This document shows, one piece after another, positions 32,853-41,822 of a stretch of 64,000 nt of DNA. This DNA is from Anaerolineales bacterium (GTDB lineage: Bacteria; Chloroflexota; Anaerolineae; Anaerolineales; Villigracilaceae): contig CP129481.1 in assembly GCA_030583905.1 (NCBI GenBank), forward strand, positions 992,001 to 1,056,000, read 5' to 3'. The translations under genes and the position numbers were made by a program. A model generated the notes under the pieces. The model ran no database searches. It saw nothing but the letters and a program-made list of their open reading frames with translations, and had not been told where the DNA came from. How positions within the stretch are numbered: the first letter of the stretch is position 1; the number at the start of each line of letters is the position of its first letter.

Positions 32853-34184
32853 ATGCCAACCATTCATCCCTTCGACTTCGCTCAGGACAAGCCTTCATCC
32901 TTCCGAATTCATCCTTTGTCTTCCCCACTCAACGCCACCGTCCGCGTGCCTGGCTCCAAGTCACTGACCAACCGCGCCCTGCTTATCGCCGCACTCGCGA
33001 ATGGAACCACCCGCATTACCAGCGCCCTGTTCTCCGATGACTCGCGCTACTTTGCCAGCGCACTGCAAACCCTCGGCTTTGACATCCAACTCGATGAAGT
33101 CAATCACGAAATGACGGTCACGGGCTTGGGTGGGAAAATCCCTGCGAAGAAAGCCGAACTGTTCATCGGCAATGCAGGCACGGCGGCGCGATTCCTCTCC
33201 GCGTTTCTCACGCTTGGATATGGCGAATATATCCTGGACGGCGATGCTCGTATGAGAGAACGTCCCATCGGGGATTTGGTGGAAGCGTTGGAACAGTTGG
33301 GGTGTGACATTCAGCCGCTGGAGAAAGAAGAAAGTGGAAAATCGGTCTGCCCGCCGATCAGAATTTTTGCTTCGGGTCTCAAAGGCGGAAAAACACAAAT
33401 TGCGGGGGATATCTCTTCGCAATTTCTTTCCGCCTTGCTCATGGTCGCCCCCTATGCACAATCCCCCATCGAGATCGAACTGACCACTGAACTCAACTCC
33501 AAACCCTATGTGGATATGACCATCGCCATCATGCGCGACTTCGGCGTGGAAGTGGACCATCATGGTTACGAACGCTTCACTATCCGCCCTTCTTTCTTTT
33601 TTCCTCTTTCTCCTTATTCAATCGAAAGTGACGCCTCTGCCGCCTCCTACTTTTTTGCTGCCCCTGCCATCTGCGGCGGGACAGTGCGCGTGGAAAACAT
33701 CTCGCGTAAGTCGGTGCAAGGTGATGTCAATTTTCTGGATGTGCTTGCTCAAATGGGTTGTGTTGTAGAAGAAGCCGATAACTCGATTCTCGTTACTCGC
33801 AACTCGTCGCTTCGCGGCGTTGACGTGGACATGCGCGACATCCCAGACACCGCCCAAACCCTCGCCGCCATCGCCCCCTTTGCTGATTCGCCGACCCGCA
33901 TCCGCGGCATCGCCTCGGCTCGTGTGAAGGAAACCGACCGTGTCCACGCAACCTGCACGGAACTGGCGCGGCTCGACGTCCGTGTGGAAGAGCATGAAGA
34001 TGGAATGACCATTCATCCCGTGAAAAAGATGCGTCCTGCCATTATCCAAACCTACAACGACCACCGTATGGCGATGGCATTTTCCCTCATTGGTCTGCGT
34101 TTTGATGGCGTGACTATCGATAATCCGTCTTGTGTTTCCAAGACATTCCCGAACTATTTCGACGTATTGGAAACCTTGCGATGA
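32853..34184 (+). CDS. aroA: 3-phosphoshikimate 1-carboxyvinyltransferase (EPSP synthase)
   Basis: 443 residues. Motifs VRVPGSKSLTNRALLIAALANG, FIGNAGTAARFLSAFLTL and the late VKETDRVHATCTEL and YNDHRMAMAFSLIGL identify EPSP synthase. The first 30 residues (MPTIHPFDFAQDKPSSF and on) are not part of the enzyme fold. They contain the peptide FDFAQDKP, encoded by a dispersed repeat. An earlier GTG at 32829 is possible. The true catalytic domain begins near LNATVRVPGSKS. Its stop overlaps aroE by 4 bp. Confidence 0.94.
   Translation: MPTIHPFDFAQDKPSSFRIHPLSSPLNATVRVPGSKSLTNRALLIAALANGTTRITSALFSDDSRYFASALQTLGFDIQLDEVNHEMTVTGLGGKIPAKKAELFIGNAGTAARFLSAFLTLGYGEYILDGDARMRERPIGDLVEALEQLGCDIQPLEKEESGKSVCPPIRIFASGLKGGKTQIAGDISSQFLSALLMVAPYAQSPIEIELTTELNSKPYVDMTIAIMRDFGVEVDHHGYERFTIRPSFFFPLSPYSIESDASAASYFFAAPAICGGTVRVENISRKSVQGDVNFLDVLAQMGCVVEEADNSILVTRNSSLRGVDVDMRDIPDTAQTLAAIAPFADSPTRIRGIASARVKETDRVHATCTELARLDVRVEEHEDGMTIHPVKKMRPAIIQTYNDHRMAMAFSLIGLRFDGVTIDNPSCVSKTFPNYFDVLETLR
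32868..32893 (+). repeat. Dispersed repeat fragment forming aroA N-terminal codons
   Basis: CCCTTCGACTTCGCTCAGGA and the following CAAGCC translate to PFDFAQDKP. This octapeptide is often seen where a common bacterial intergenic repeat is read through. Here it is in frame between the aroA start codon and the enzyme domain. Confidence 0.6.
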
Positions 34185-35071
34185 TTCAACTTGGTCTTAT
34201 TGGGTATCCACTTGGGCATAGTCTTTCTCCAAAAATTCATACTGCTGCGTTAAAGGCATGTGGACTTGAAGGCAGCTATTCCCTATTCCCCATCTATCCT
34301 GATGACAAACATGGGTTAAGCAACTTAATTGATCACTTCCGCGCTGGTGAGATTGACGGACTCAATATCACCGTCCCATATAAACTGGACATCATCAGCT
34401 TCATAGATGTACTCACTGACACTGCCATGTCCATTGGCGCAGTTAACACAATTTTCATGCATGATGACATACTCATCGGTCACAACACCGATGCGGATGG
34501 GTTTCTAATTGATTTAAAGAAATGCATGGCGCAGTCCTCCTCTCCTATTTTGGGAGCATCCTCCGAAGCGAATGGTGGGATGGGAGTGGATGGGAAATCT
34601 GCAATTGTTCTGGGTGCTGGCGGATCGGCGCGCGCGGTTATTTATGCCTTGCTTAACGATGGCTGGAGCGTCACCCTCACCGCTCGTCGTATTGAACAGG
34701 CACAAGAATTAGCAAATGAGTTTGCAAGTTACAATGTGCAAATTGCAAGTTCTTTTGACCTTCGACCCATTGATAAATTCAGGGCAATGCCTGTGCCCTT
34801 CGACTTGCTAGTCAATACAACCCCTGTGGGTATGTTTCCAAATATGGACGCCTCCCCATTGCCGAATGAACTATCATTGCCCTCAAATATTTTTGTCTAT
34901 GATTTGGTCTACAATCCACGTGAGACAAAACTCGTTCGCAACGCCCGCTCTCAAGGACTGCGTGCCACAACCGGACTTGGTATGTTAATTGAACAAGCTG
35001 CACTGTCATTTGAGATTTGGACAGGTCACACCCCGCCGCGTGATGTTTTATATGCATCGGTGGTTGAGTAG
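34181..35071 (+). CDS. aroE: Shikimate dehydrogenase (NADP+)
   Basis: 296 residues. Start GLIGYPLGHSLSPKIHTAAL holds the shikimate-binding SLSPxxHN-like motif (the last residue is T). GLNITVPYKLDI has the catalytic Lys, and NTDADGFLIDL the Asp. The NADP loop is VLGAGGSARAVIYALL. The linker after NTDADG is longer than usual, with a low-complexity run SSSPILGASSEANGGMG. The ATG overlaps the aroA stop (ATGA). Confidence 0.93.
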   Translation: MIQLGLIGYPLGHSLSPKIHTAALKACGLEGSYSLFPIYPDDKHGLSNLIDHFRAGEIDGLNITVPYKLDIISFIDVLTDTAMSIGAVNTIFMHDDILIGHNTDADGFLIDLKKCMAQSSSPILGASSEANGGMGVDGKSAIVLGAGGSARAVIYALLNDGWSVTLTARRIEQAQELANEFASYNVQIASSFDLRPIDKFRAMPVPFDLLVNTTPVGMFPNMDASPLPNELSLPSNIFVYDLVYNPRETKLVRNARSQGLRATTGLGMLIEQAALSFEIWTGHTPPRDVLYASVVE

Positions 35072-35114
35072 TCGCGAAGCGGCGTATCGAAACCACCATT
35101 TTATGGAGACTGAA

Positions 35115-36284
35115 ATGCCCCTACGCTTCCTCACCGCAGGTGAATCCCACGGACCATCCCTCACCGCCATCCTCGACGGCATCCCTGCGGGACTTTCCCT
35201 CACGCCTGACATCATCAACAAAGAACTAGCACGCCGCCAACAAGGCTACGGCTCGGGCGGACGCATGAAGATCGAAAAGGACACCGTGCAAATTCTCGGC
35301 GGTGTGATGAGTGGCGAAACCACAGGCGCGCCGCTCGCCATGCTCGTCCAAAATGATGACCATGTCAAGTGGAAGGGCAAAGCCATCGAGCCGATGACCG
35401 CCCCGCGCCCGGGTCACGCGGACTTAACTGGCGCGGTCAAATACGGTTACAAAGATTTGCGCCCCGCACTCGAACGCGCCTCCGCCCGCGAAACCACCAT
35501 GCGCGTTGCAGTCGGCGCGGTGTGCAAATCTTTCCTCGCGCAGTTCGGTATCATCGTCGGCGGATATGTTTCATCCATCGGCGAAGTCACCGCAGAATTT
35601 GGCGACATGCATTACGAAGAGCGTTTCATCCGCGCTGAAGAATCGGACGTGCGCTGCCCCGTCGAAACTTCCGCGCAAAAGATGCGGGACGAAATCGAAA
35701 AGACCATCCACGGCAAGAACACGCTCGGCGGCGTGCTCGAAATCGTCGCGCTCAACCTGCCCGTCGGCTTGGGAAGTTTCGTCCAATGGGACAAACGTCT
35801 CGAAGCCAAACTCGCCCACGCGGTCATGTCCGTCCAAGCCATCAAAGGCGTCGAAGTCGGCGACGCATTCGAGAACACAAAAAGAATTGGAACCGAAGCG
35901 CACGACTCCATCAACTTGCAATCTTCGAATCTTCAGCGTGCAACCAACAGAGCAGGCGGAACCGAAGGCGGAGTCAGCAACGGACAGCCGATCATCATCC
36001 GCGCCGCGATGAAACCAATTGCTACCACGCTTCTTCCTCAGCCGACAGTTGATCTTGCTGCGGGGACAGAATCTCCCACCAAGTATGAACGCTCCGACTT
36101 CTGCCCCGTGCCCCGCGCCGTACCAATCATCGAAGCGATGGTCGCCTTCGTCCTCGCGGATGCCCTGCTCGAAAAACTCGGCGGCGACTCGATGAACGAA
36201 ATCAAGCCACGCTTTGAATCCCTGCGCAAAGCCGCGCTCGAAGATTTACCAATGGACAACATCCCGCACGTGTTTTGGGGATAA
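35115..36284 (+). CDS. aroC: Chorismate synthase
   Basis: 389 residues. MPLRFLTAGESHGPSLTAILDGIPAG and RRQQGYGSGGRMKIEKDTV are the usual start; RPGHADLTGAVKYG and the late CPVPRAVPIIEAM complete the FMN/EPSP site. ATG 35115 follows GGAG at 6 nt. An upstream extension to 34989 overlaps aroE and is not used. The gap to aroE is 43 nt. Confidence 0.95.
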   Translation: MPLRFLTAGESHGPSLTAILDGIPAGLSLTPDIINKELARRQQGYGSGGRMKIEKDTVQILGGVMSGETTGAPLAMLVQNDDHVKWKGKAIEPMTAPRPGHADLTGAVKYGYKDLRPALERASARETTMRVAVGAVCKSFLAQFGIIVGGYVSSIGEVTAEFGDMHYEERFIRAEESDVRCPVETSAQKMRDEIEKTIHGKNTLGGVLEIVALNLPVGLGSFVQWDKRLEAKLAHAVMSVQAIKGVEVGDAFENTKRIGTEAHDSINLQSSNLQRATNRAGGTEGGVSNGQPIIIRAAMKPIATTLLPQPTVDLAAGTESPTKYERSDFCPVPRAVPIIEAMVAFVLADALLEKLGGDSMNEIKPRFESLRKAALEDLPMDNIPHVFWG

Positions 36285-36286
36285 CC

Positions 36287-37837
36287 ATGCCCCACATCTT
36301 CATCTACGGTCCCCCAGGGACAGGTAAATCCACCATCGGCAAATTGCTTGCACAGAATTTACGCCTGCCGTTCATTGACCTTGACCGCGTCATCGAAACG
36401 AACGCGGGCATATCCATTTCACAGATCATGAATGAACAAGGCGAAACCGCATTTCGTGACATGGAAACCGCTGCCCTGCAAGAAATCGTAGGTCGCGCTT
36501 TCCCCAAAGGGGACGCTGTCAGCGTGACAAATACCCAAGATAAGATAATCGCCCTCGGCGGCGGCGCATTGCTCCGTGACGAAAACTACGCGTTCGCAGA
36601 ATCCAATGGACGCATTCTCCTGCTCATGGCAGAACTGCCAACTCTGCTTGAACGCATGAAAAAAGAATCAGGAAAACGTCCATTACTGGCAGGTGATTTG
36701 GAATCAAAACTCACCGCCCTGCTGGAAAAACGCCGCGACCATTACAACTCCTTCCTGCTCAAATTACATGTGGACGGAAAATCCGCTGAGCAAAATGCGC
36801 ACGAAGCGCAGATCAAATTAGGACGGCATCACCTCTCCGCAATGGGCGAATATGATGTGCTTGTAGGTCAGGTTTCCAACCTGACAAATTTCCTCATGCA
36901 AAACCCCATCATCGTCACCGACGAGAACGTGGCAAGACATCATCTCGAACAAATCCAAAAACTCTTCAATGCAAAATCCGTCATCATCCCTGCGGGCGAA
37001 GAGCATAAAAATCTCGAAACCGTCTCGCGCCTATGGGACACCTTCCTCGAAAACGGGCTTGACCGCAAAAGCATCGTTATCGCGCTCGGTGGCGGCGTCA
37101 TCGGCGACATGGCTGGCTTCGCCGCATCCACCTACATGCGCGGCATTGATTGGATCGCAATTCCCACAACCTTGCTTTCCATGGTGGATGCTTCACTGGG
37201 CGGGAAGACTGGATTTGACTTGCCGCAGGGGAAGAACCTCATCGGTTCGTTTCATCCCCCGAAGTTGGTCATTGCAGACCCAAGCCTCTTGACTACGCTG
37301 CCAGAGCGCGAACTGCGTTCAGGCATGGCGGAGGTGGTCAAGCACGGCGTCATCTCAGACCCTGACCTGTTCGCTATGTGTCAGCGCGGCATGGACTGGG
37401 TGAAAGCTAATCTCGAAGAAGTGGTCAAACATGCAATAGCGGTGAAAATAAAAGTCATCGAAGCAGACCCATACGAAAAAGGCTTCCGCGCGGCATTGAA
37501 TTTGGGACATACCGTCGGGCACGCGGTGGAACTTGTCAGCAAGTTTGAACTGCGGCATGGAGAGGCGATCTCCATCGGCATGGCGGCTGAGGCGAGGTAC
37601 GCGGTTCGGGTCGGGCTGGCAGGTGCGAGCGTGGTCGAGGCGATTGAGTCCACGTTGTCAAATTTGGAGCTGCCCATCCACATCCCGGATGGAATGCCAA
37701 AAGATGAAATCATCCGCGCGATGCGGGTGGATAAAAAGAAGAACGCGAAGGCGATCCGTTTTGCGTTGCCGATCGAAATTGGCAAAGTGGAGTTGGTCGC
37801 TACGCGTGTAAGCGATTTGGAGGATGTGTTGAAATGA
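36287..37837 (+). CDS. aroKB: Bifunctional shikimate kinase / 3-dehydroquinate synthase
   Basis: 516 residues. Domain 1 (1-165) is AroK: Walker A GPPGTGKST, FIDLDRVIE, GETAFRDMETAALQEIV, IIALGGGALL, and the Arg lid SGKRPLL. Domain 2 (about 180-516) is AroB: VPAGEEH-like IIPAGEEHKNLETV, ALGGGVIGDMAGFAASTYMRGI, PTTLLSMVDASLGGKTG, with metal His in LNLGHTVGHAVE and MRHGE-like LRHGEAIS. The two steps are not consecutive in the pathway, so the fusion likely serves dosage or assembly. Residues between EIV and IIALGG are lengthened by a piece coded by a dispersed repeat. Overlaps aroQ by 4 bp. Confidence 0.94.
   Translation: MPHIFIYGPPGTGKSTIGKLLAQNLRLPFIDLDRVIETNAGISISQIMNEQGETAFRDMETAALQEIVGRAFPKGDAVSVTNTQDKIIALGGGALLRDENYAFAESNGRILLLMAELPTLLERMKKESGKRPLLAGDLESKLTALLEKRRDHYNSFLLKLHVDGKSAEQNAHEAQIKLGRHHLSAMGEYDVLVGQVSNLTNFLMQNPIIVTDENVARHHLEQIQKLFNAKSVIIPAGEEHKNLETVSRLWDTFLENGLDRKSIVIALGGGVIGDMAGFAASTYMRGIDWIAIPTTLLSMVDASLGGKTGFDLPQGKNLIGSFHPPKLVIADPSLLTTLPERELRSGMAEVVKHGVISDPDLFAMCQRGMDWVKANLEEVVKHAIAVKIKVIEADPYEKGFRAALNLGHTVGHAVELVSKFELRHGEAISIGMAAEARYAVRVGLAGASVVEAIESTLSNLELPIHIPDGMPKDEIIRAMRVDKKKNAKAIRFALPIEIGKVELVATRVSDLEDVLK
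36491..36528. repeat. Repeat fragment inserted in frame within aroK domain
   Basis: TTCCCCAAAGGGGACGCTGT (36500-36519) is an exact inverted copy of 1537-1556. It is bounded by GTCGCGCT and AGCGTGAC, which are near inverse copies. It adds the residues around GRAFPKGDAVSVT in front of the IIALGGG strand of shikimate kinase. Confidence 0.65.
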
Positions 37838-38268
37838 AAATATTGATTCTGCATGGACCGAATTTGAATTTGTTGGGAACCCGTGAGCCCGAAGTATACG
37901 GCTCGATGACGCTGGCTGACATCAATGAAAAAATGATCGCGCTGGGGAAAGAGTTGGGCGTGGAGGCGACCTGCCTGCAATCGAACCACGAAGGCGCGTT
38001 GATCGATGCGCTGCACGATGCGCGGACGTGGGCGGCGGGCGTGGTGTTTAACCCCGGCGGATATACGCACACGTCGGTGGCGTTGCGCGATGCGGTCTCG
38101 GCGATTCAAATTCCCGTCATCGAAGTGCATCTTTCCAATGTGTATGCGCGCGAAGAGTTTCGGCACAAGTCATTGCTCTCTGCGGTTTGTAAAGGCAAGG
38201 TGACGGGGTTTGGCTGGCGTTCGTATGAGTTGGGGTTGCGCGGGCTCATTGATATAATCAAGGTGTGA
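37834..38268 (+). CDS. aroQ: 3-dehydroquinate dehydratase, type II
   Basis: 144 residues. ILILHGPNLNLLGTREPEVYG has the catalytic Tyr and Arg region, QSNHEGALIDALHDA the Asn/His pair, GVVFNPGGYTHTSVALRDA and PVIEVHLSNVYAREEFRHKS the rest of the site. The third step of the pathway. ATGA overlap with aroKB and GTGA overlap with the following esterase gene. Confidence 0.96.
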   Translation: MKILILHGPNLNLLGTREPEVYGSMTLADINEKMIALGKELGVEATCLQSNHEGALIDALHDARTWAAGVVFNPGGYTHTSVALRDAVSAIQIPVIEVHLSNVYAREEFRHKSLLSAVCKGKVTGFGWRSYELGLRGLIDIIKV

Positions 38269-39035
38269 ACACCCAAACCATTCCTACAACTGAACCTTTT
38301 TTTCTTCCCGGCGGGCGGACTGGGATCTTGCTGATCCACGGGTTTACCGGAACGCCCAAGGAAATGCGCTGGATGGGGGAGTATTTGAACGGGCAGGGTT
38401 ATACCTGTCTGGGAGTCCGATTGGCGGGACATGCCACCCGCCCCAAGGATATGGTCCGCTCACGCTGGACGGATTGGACGGCTTCTGTTGAAGACGGCTA
38501 CAATCTTCTGCGCGGCGCGGTGGACCGCGTTTTTCTCGTCGGGCTTTCGATGGGCGGGGCGCTGTCACTGCTCATGTCTACGAAGTTGGATGTGAAGGGC
38601 GTTGTGACTATATCCACGCCGTACGAATTGCCGGATGAACATCCCGCCTGGCAGATCAAGTTGTATAGCTATTTCAGGGCATATATGCCGAAAACGAGGG
38701 AAGAGCCCGGCGCGGGATGGTTCGACAAAGAGGCGTTCAGGGAACATATTTCGTATCCGTTGAATCCCATCCGCTCGGCGGCGGAACTGAAGGCTTTGTT
38801 GGGAAGGATGCAGACAGCCCTGCCAAAGGTGACTGTGCCGGTGTACATGATCCATTCCAGGGATGATACATATGTCGTGCCGGAAAATATGGAGCGGATC
38901 TACGCCGGGCTGGTTAATGCATCGGACAAGACAAAGGTTTATATAACAGGATCCGGTCACGTCGTCACGCGCGACGCGGCTCGTGATCAGGTGTTTGAAC
39001 TTGCGCGGGATTTTATTCGTCGAATAGAGACTTGA
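38265..39035 (+). CDS. Alpha/beta hydrolase, carboxylesterase type
   Basis: 256 residues. GILLIHGFTGTPKEMRWMGEYL with an oxyanion HGF, nucleophile motif VGLSMGGALSLL, Asp in MIHSRDDTYVVPENME and His in ITGSGHVVTRD give a full Ser-Asp-His triad as in small Est30-like esterases. GTG start overlaps the aroQ stop by 4 bp, so it is part of the aro operon by position. No direct link to aromatic synthesis is known. A TATAAT 6 nt before the GTG lies inside aroQ and may be chance. Confidence 0.88.
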   Translation: MNTQTIPTTEPFFLPGGRTGILLIHGFTGTPKEMRWMGEYLNGQGYTCLGVRLAGHATRPKDMVRSRWTDWTASVEDGYNLLRGAVDRVFLVGLSMGGALSLLMSTKLDVKGVVTISTPYELPDEHPAWQIKLYSYFRAYMPKTREEPGAGWFDKEAFREHISYPLNPIRSAAELKALLGRMQTALPKVTVPVYMIHSRDDTYVVPENMERIYAGLVNASDKTKVYITGSGHVVTRDAARDQVFELARDFIRRIET

Positions 39036-39104
39036 CAACGTCATAGTATTGGATACAAAAATCAAACCCGCGGGGAAACCTGTGGGGTCTTTCAAAGAGG
39101 AAAT

Positions 39105-40223
39105 TTGAATCGAAATCTTTTTTTCATCGCTTGCGCCCTGTTGTTATGGGGCGTCGGCGAAGGGATGTTCTTTAACTTCGTGCCGATCCGTTTGGAGAAT
39201 GAGTTCCTGCTGGACAAACAGCAGGTTGGGCTTGCACTGGGTGCGTTCGGATTTTTTATGGCGATCACGCACATCCCCGGCGGACATCTCGCGGACAGGA
39301 TGGGACGCCGCCCGTTGTTGATCGCTGCGTGGCTGTTCGGCGTTACCGCCACGCTGACAATGGGACTCGCCAAATCCCTGCCGATCTATCTGGTGGGATT
39401 ATTTTTATACGGCGTGACGGCGTTCGTCGCTTCGCCCCTCGGGAGCTATGTCACTGCCGCCCGCGGAAAATGGTCGGTCGGGACGGCGCTCTCGCTTACG
39501 ACTGCAACCTTCAGTCTCGGCATGGCACTGGGACCAGTCACAGGCGGCTTGATCGCTGAACAATATGGTATGAGTACAAGTTATTTGGTGGCGTTCGGGA
39601 TATTCGTGATATCCACTCTCTTTATCATCTTCATCCAAGCCCAGCCCATTGACCGGCACGACCCCGAAGCGCCGCCTGCCCGCTTGTGGAAGAATACGCG
39701 TTTTGTCAGCTTTGTCATGATCTTTGCATTTACAGTTTTTGCATTGTATCTTGCGCAACCGCTCACGCCGAATTTCCTGAAGGGCGTCAAGAATCTGACC
39801 TTGAGCGAAACGGGCTGGGTGTTTTCCGCGGGCGCGCTGGGAAATTCCCTGCTGGCGCTTCTGCTCAGCCGCTCCAAACCGCGCAACGGATTTTTGTACG
39901 CACAGGCGCTGGTGGCGTTGTTTGCCGTGTTGATCTGGCAGGGAACGGGCTTGCCCGCTTTCATGCTTGGTTACTTTTTGATGGGCGGGTTCCGCGCGGC
40001 GCGCCCGATGGCGCTGGCACAGGCGCGCGACCTTGTCCATGACTCGCAGATGGGCATCACCTATGGCACAATGGAGACGGTCAGCGCGATCATTTTCATC
40101 ATTGCCCCGCCGATCGCGGGCTTTATCTTTGAGCGCGATCCGTTCGTGATCTATCCCATCGCCATCGGGTTGATCGCTGTTTCGATTGTGATCGGTTATT
40201 TGTTTTCTCCGCGAAAATCATAA
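39105..40223 (+). CDS. MFS transporter
   Basis: 372 residues with about twelve hydrophobic segments. The MFS loop 2-3 signature is GGHLADRMGRRPLLIAA. The cytosolic middle loop is short (PIDRHDPEAPPARLWKN). It is a single-polypeptide drug/metabolite type facilitator; the substrate cannot be told. Start is TTG 39105 with GAGG 7 nt upstream. It stands 69 nt behind the esterase, so it may be read from the aro operon. Confidence 0.87.
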   Translation: MNRNLFFIACALLLWGVGEGMFFNFVPIRLENEFLLDKQQVGLALGAFGFFMAITHIPGGHLADRMGRRPLLIAAWLFGVTATLTMGLAKSLPIYLVGLFLYGVTAFVASPLGSYVTAARGKWSVGTALSLTTATFSLGMALGPVTGGLIAEQYGMSTSYLVAFGIFVISTLFIIFIQAQPIDRHDPEAPPARLWKNTRFVSFVMIFAFTVFALYLAQPLTPNFLKGVKNLTLSETGWVFSAGALGNSLLALLLSRSKPRNGFLYAQALVALFAVLIWQGTGLPAFMLGYFLMGGFRAARPMALAQARDLVHDSQMGITYGTMETVSAIIFIIAPPIAGFIFERDPFVIYPIAIGLIAVSIVIGYLFSPRKS

Positions 40224-40260
40224 ATTGCAAGGGTTGCCCCTGCTGATGAAAGGTACATCC

Positions 40261-40896
40261 ATGCTCGAAATTATCTCTTTCACCCTCGGTCCCGCGCAGA
40301 CCAACGCCTACCTCGTTGCTGACCCTGACACAAAAGAAGCCGTTGTCATTGACCCTGCATGGGATGGGCATCTCATCCTTGCCGAAGCACAAAAGCGCGG
40401 CTGGCGCATCGGTCATTTGTGGTACACGCACGCGCACTTCGATCACATCGGCGGTGCGGCGGAGATCGCGGATGCGCTCAACCCGCTTCCGCATGTTGCA
40501 CTGCATCCCGATGACCACGTCCTTTGGCGGGCGGGTGGCGGCGCCTCCTTCTTTGGACTTGATATTGATCCCGGTCCCGAGCCGACCATTGATCTCGTCC
40601 ACGGCATGACGATGAAGCTCGGCTCGAACGAGTTCCAAGTCCGCTTTACGCCGGGGCATACGAAAGGTCACTGTGTGTTGTATGTTGCGAAGGAAAACAT
40701 CTGCTTTTGCGGCGATGTCATTTTTAACGGCAGTATCGGGCGCGCCGACCTGCCCGGCGGTGATTCCGCCGCACTCGAGAAAAGCATCCGCGAGCAAATT
40801 TACACCCTGCCCGATGAAACCCGCCTGCTCTCGGGGCATGGTCCCGAAACGACGGTGGGGCATGAGAAAAAGTTCAATCCCTTCGTGAGCGAGTAA
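40261..40896 (+). CDS. MBL-fold metallo-hydrolase (glyoxalase II-like)
   Basis: 211 residues. Metal motif THAHFDHIGG, His in FTPGHTKGHCVLYV, Asp in CFCGDVIFNGSIGRADLPGGD and His in LLSGHGPETTVGHEK give a complete two-metal site of the hydroxyacylglutathione hydrolase-like group. ATG 40261 fits the family start; AAAGG stands 6 nt before. The stop is adjacent to the next gene (no gap), so they are co-transcribed. Confidence 0.9.
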   Translation: MLEIISFTLGPAQTNAYLVADPDTKEAVVIDPAWDGHLILAEAQKRGWRIGHLWYTHAHFDHIGGAAEIADALNPLPHVALHPDDHVLWRAGGGASFFGLDIDPGPEPTIDLVHGMTMKLGSNEFQVRFTPGHTKGHCVLYVAKENICFCGDVIFNGSIGRADLPGGDSAALEKSIREQIYTLPDETRLLSGHGPETTVGHEKKFNPFVSE

Positions 40897-41787
40897 ATGA
40901 AACGCGCGGTCAGCATCAGCCTCGGCAGTTCCAAACGCGATAAGAGTGTTACCGTCAACCTCAACGGCGTGGAGATTCTCGTCGAGCGCATTGGCACGGA
41001 TGGCGATCTCGACAAGGCGCGCCAGATGTATCTGGATCTGGACGGCAAAGTGGATGCCTTCGGCGTGGGCGGCGTGGATTTATATCTGCGTTTGGATGAA
41101 AAAGAATATCCGCTTCATGCTGCCTTGAAGTTGGTTGCCGGGGTGAAGCAGACCCCACTCTGCGACGGGCGCGGACTCAAGCACACGCTCGAGCGCCGCG
41201 TTTTTGAACTGGCAAAACCACAACTCGGAGATGTCCGCTTTAAGCAGGCGTTCATCCCCGTCGCGGCGGACCGGCTTGGGTTGGCAGAAGCAGTTTCAGA
41301 GGTCAGTGAGCGAAGCGTGTTCGGTGATTTGATGGTCGCGCTGGGAGTTCCGCTTCCCATCTATGGCATCCGCAATTTCAAGCGAGTCGCGCGGATCATG
41401 CTGCCCATCGTCAGCCACTTCCCGATGAGCATGATCTTCTACGGCAGTGACGGCGCGGAGCACGAACCAAAGTATGTGAAATATTTCGAAGAGTCAGATT
41501 TACTCGCGGGCGATTTTCTATTCATGCGCAAATACATGCCGAAGGATGTATCGGGCAAAACGATTGTGACAAACACGACCACCGAAGAAAATATTGACCT
41601 GTTGAAAGAACGCGGCGCAAAGACGGTCATCACCACCACGCCGCGTTTCGACGGACGTTCGTTCGGCACGAACATGAACGAAGCCATGCTCACCGCCTAT
41701 GCGGGCAAGGGACGGCGTTTGAGCGATGCCGAGTTGAATGAATTGATCGATACGCTGGGAATAAAACCGACGGTCTTGCAATTGTAA
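40897..41787 (+). CDS. Conserved protein of the type annotated as quinate 5-dehydrogenase
   Basis: 296 residues. MKRAVSISLGSSKRDKSV, DAFGVGGVDLYLRL and RFDGRSFGTNMNEAMLTAYAG are the notable segments. Similar proteins in Chloroflexota are, as I recall, labelled quinate 5-dehydrogenase, but I see no standard Rossmann dinucleotide motif. That name should be taken with care. Position after the aro operon is suggestive only. ATG directly follows the stop of the MBL gene. Confidence 0.55.
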   Translation: MKRAVSISLGSSKRDKSVTVNLNGVEILVERIGTDGDLDKARQMYLDLDGKVDAFGVGGVDLYLRLDEKEYPLHAALKLVAGVKQTPLCDGRGLKHTLERRVFELAKPQLGDVRFKQAFIPVAADRLGLAEAVSEVSERSVFGDLMVALGVPLPIYGIRNFKRVARIMLPIVSHFPMSMIFYGSDGAEHEPKYVKYFEESDLLAGDFLFMRKYMPKDVSGKTIVTNTTTEENIDLLKERGAKTVITTTPRFDGRSFGTNMNEAMLTAYAGKGRRLSDAELNELIDTLGIKPTVLQL

Positions 41788-41820
41788 AAAAAAGCGGTCA
41801 CTCGAAGGTGACCGCTTTTG
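41788..41820. terminator. Bidirectional intrinsic terminator
   Basis: AAAAAAGCGGTCAC, loop TCGAAG, GTGACCGCTTTTGC. It separates convergent genes at 41787 (+) and 41823 (-). Confidence 0.9.
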
Positions 41821-41822
41821 CT

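Noticed and set aside
38253..38264. Internal promoter (TATAAT) for the esterase gene inside aroQ
   Set aside because: It lies in the last codons of aroQ, there is no -35, and the genes overlap by 4 bp, so cotranscription explains expression.
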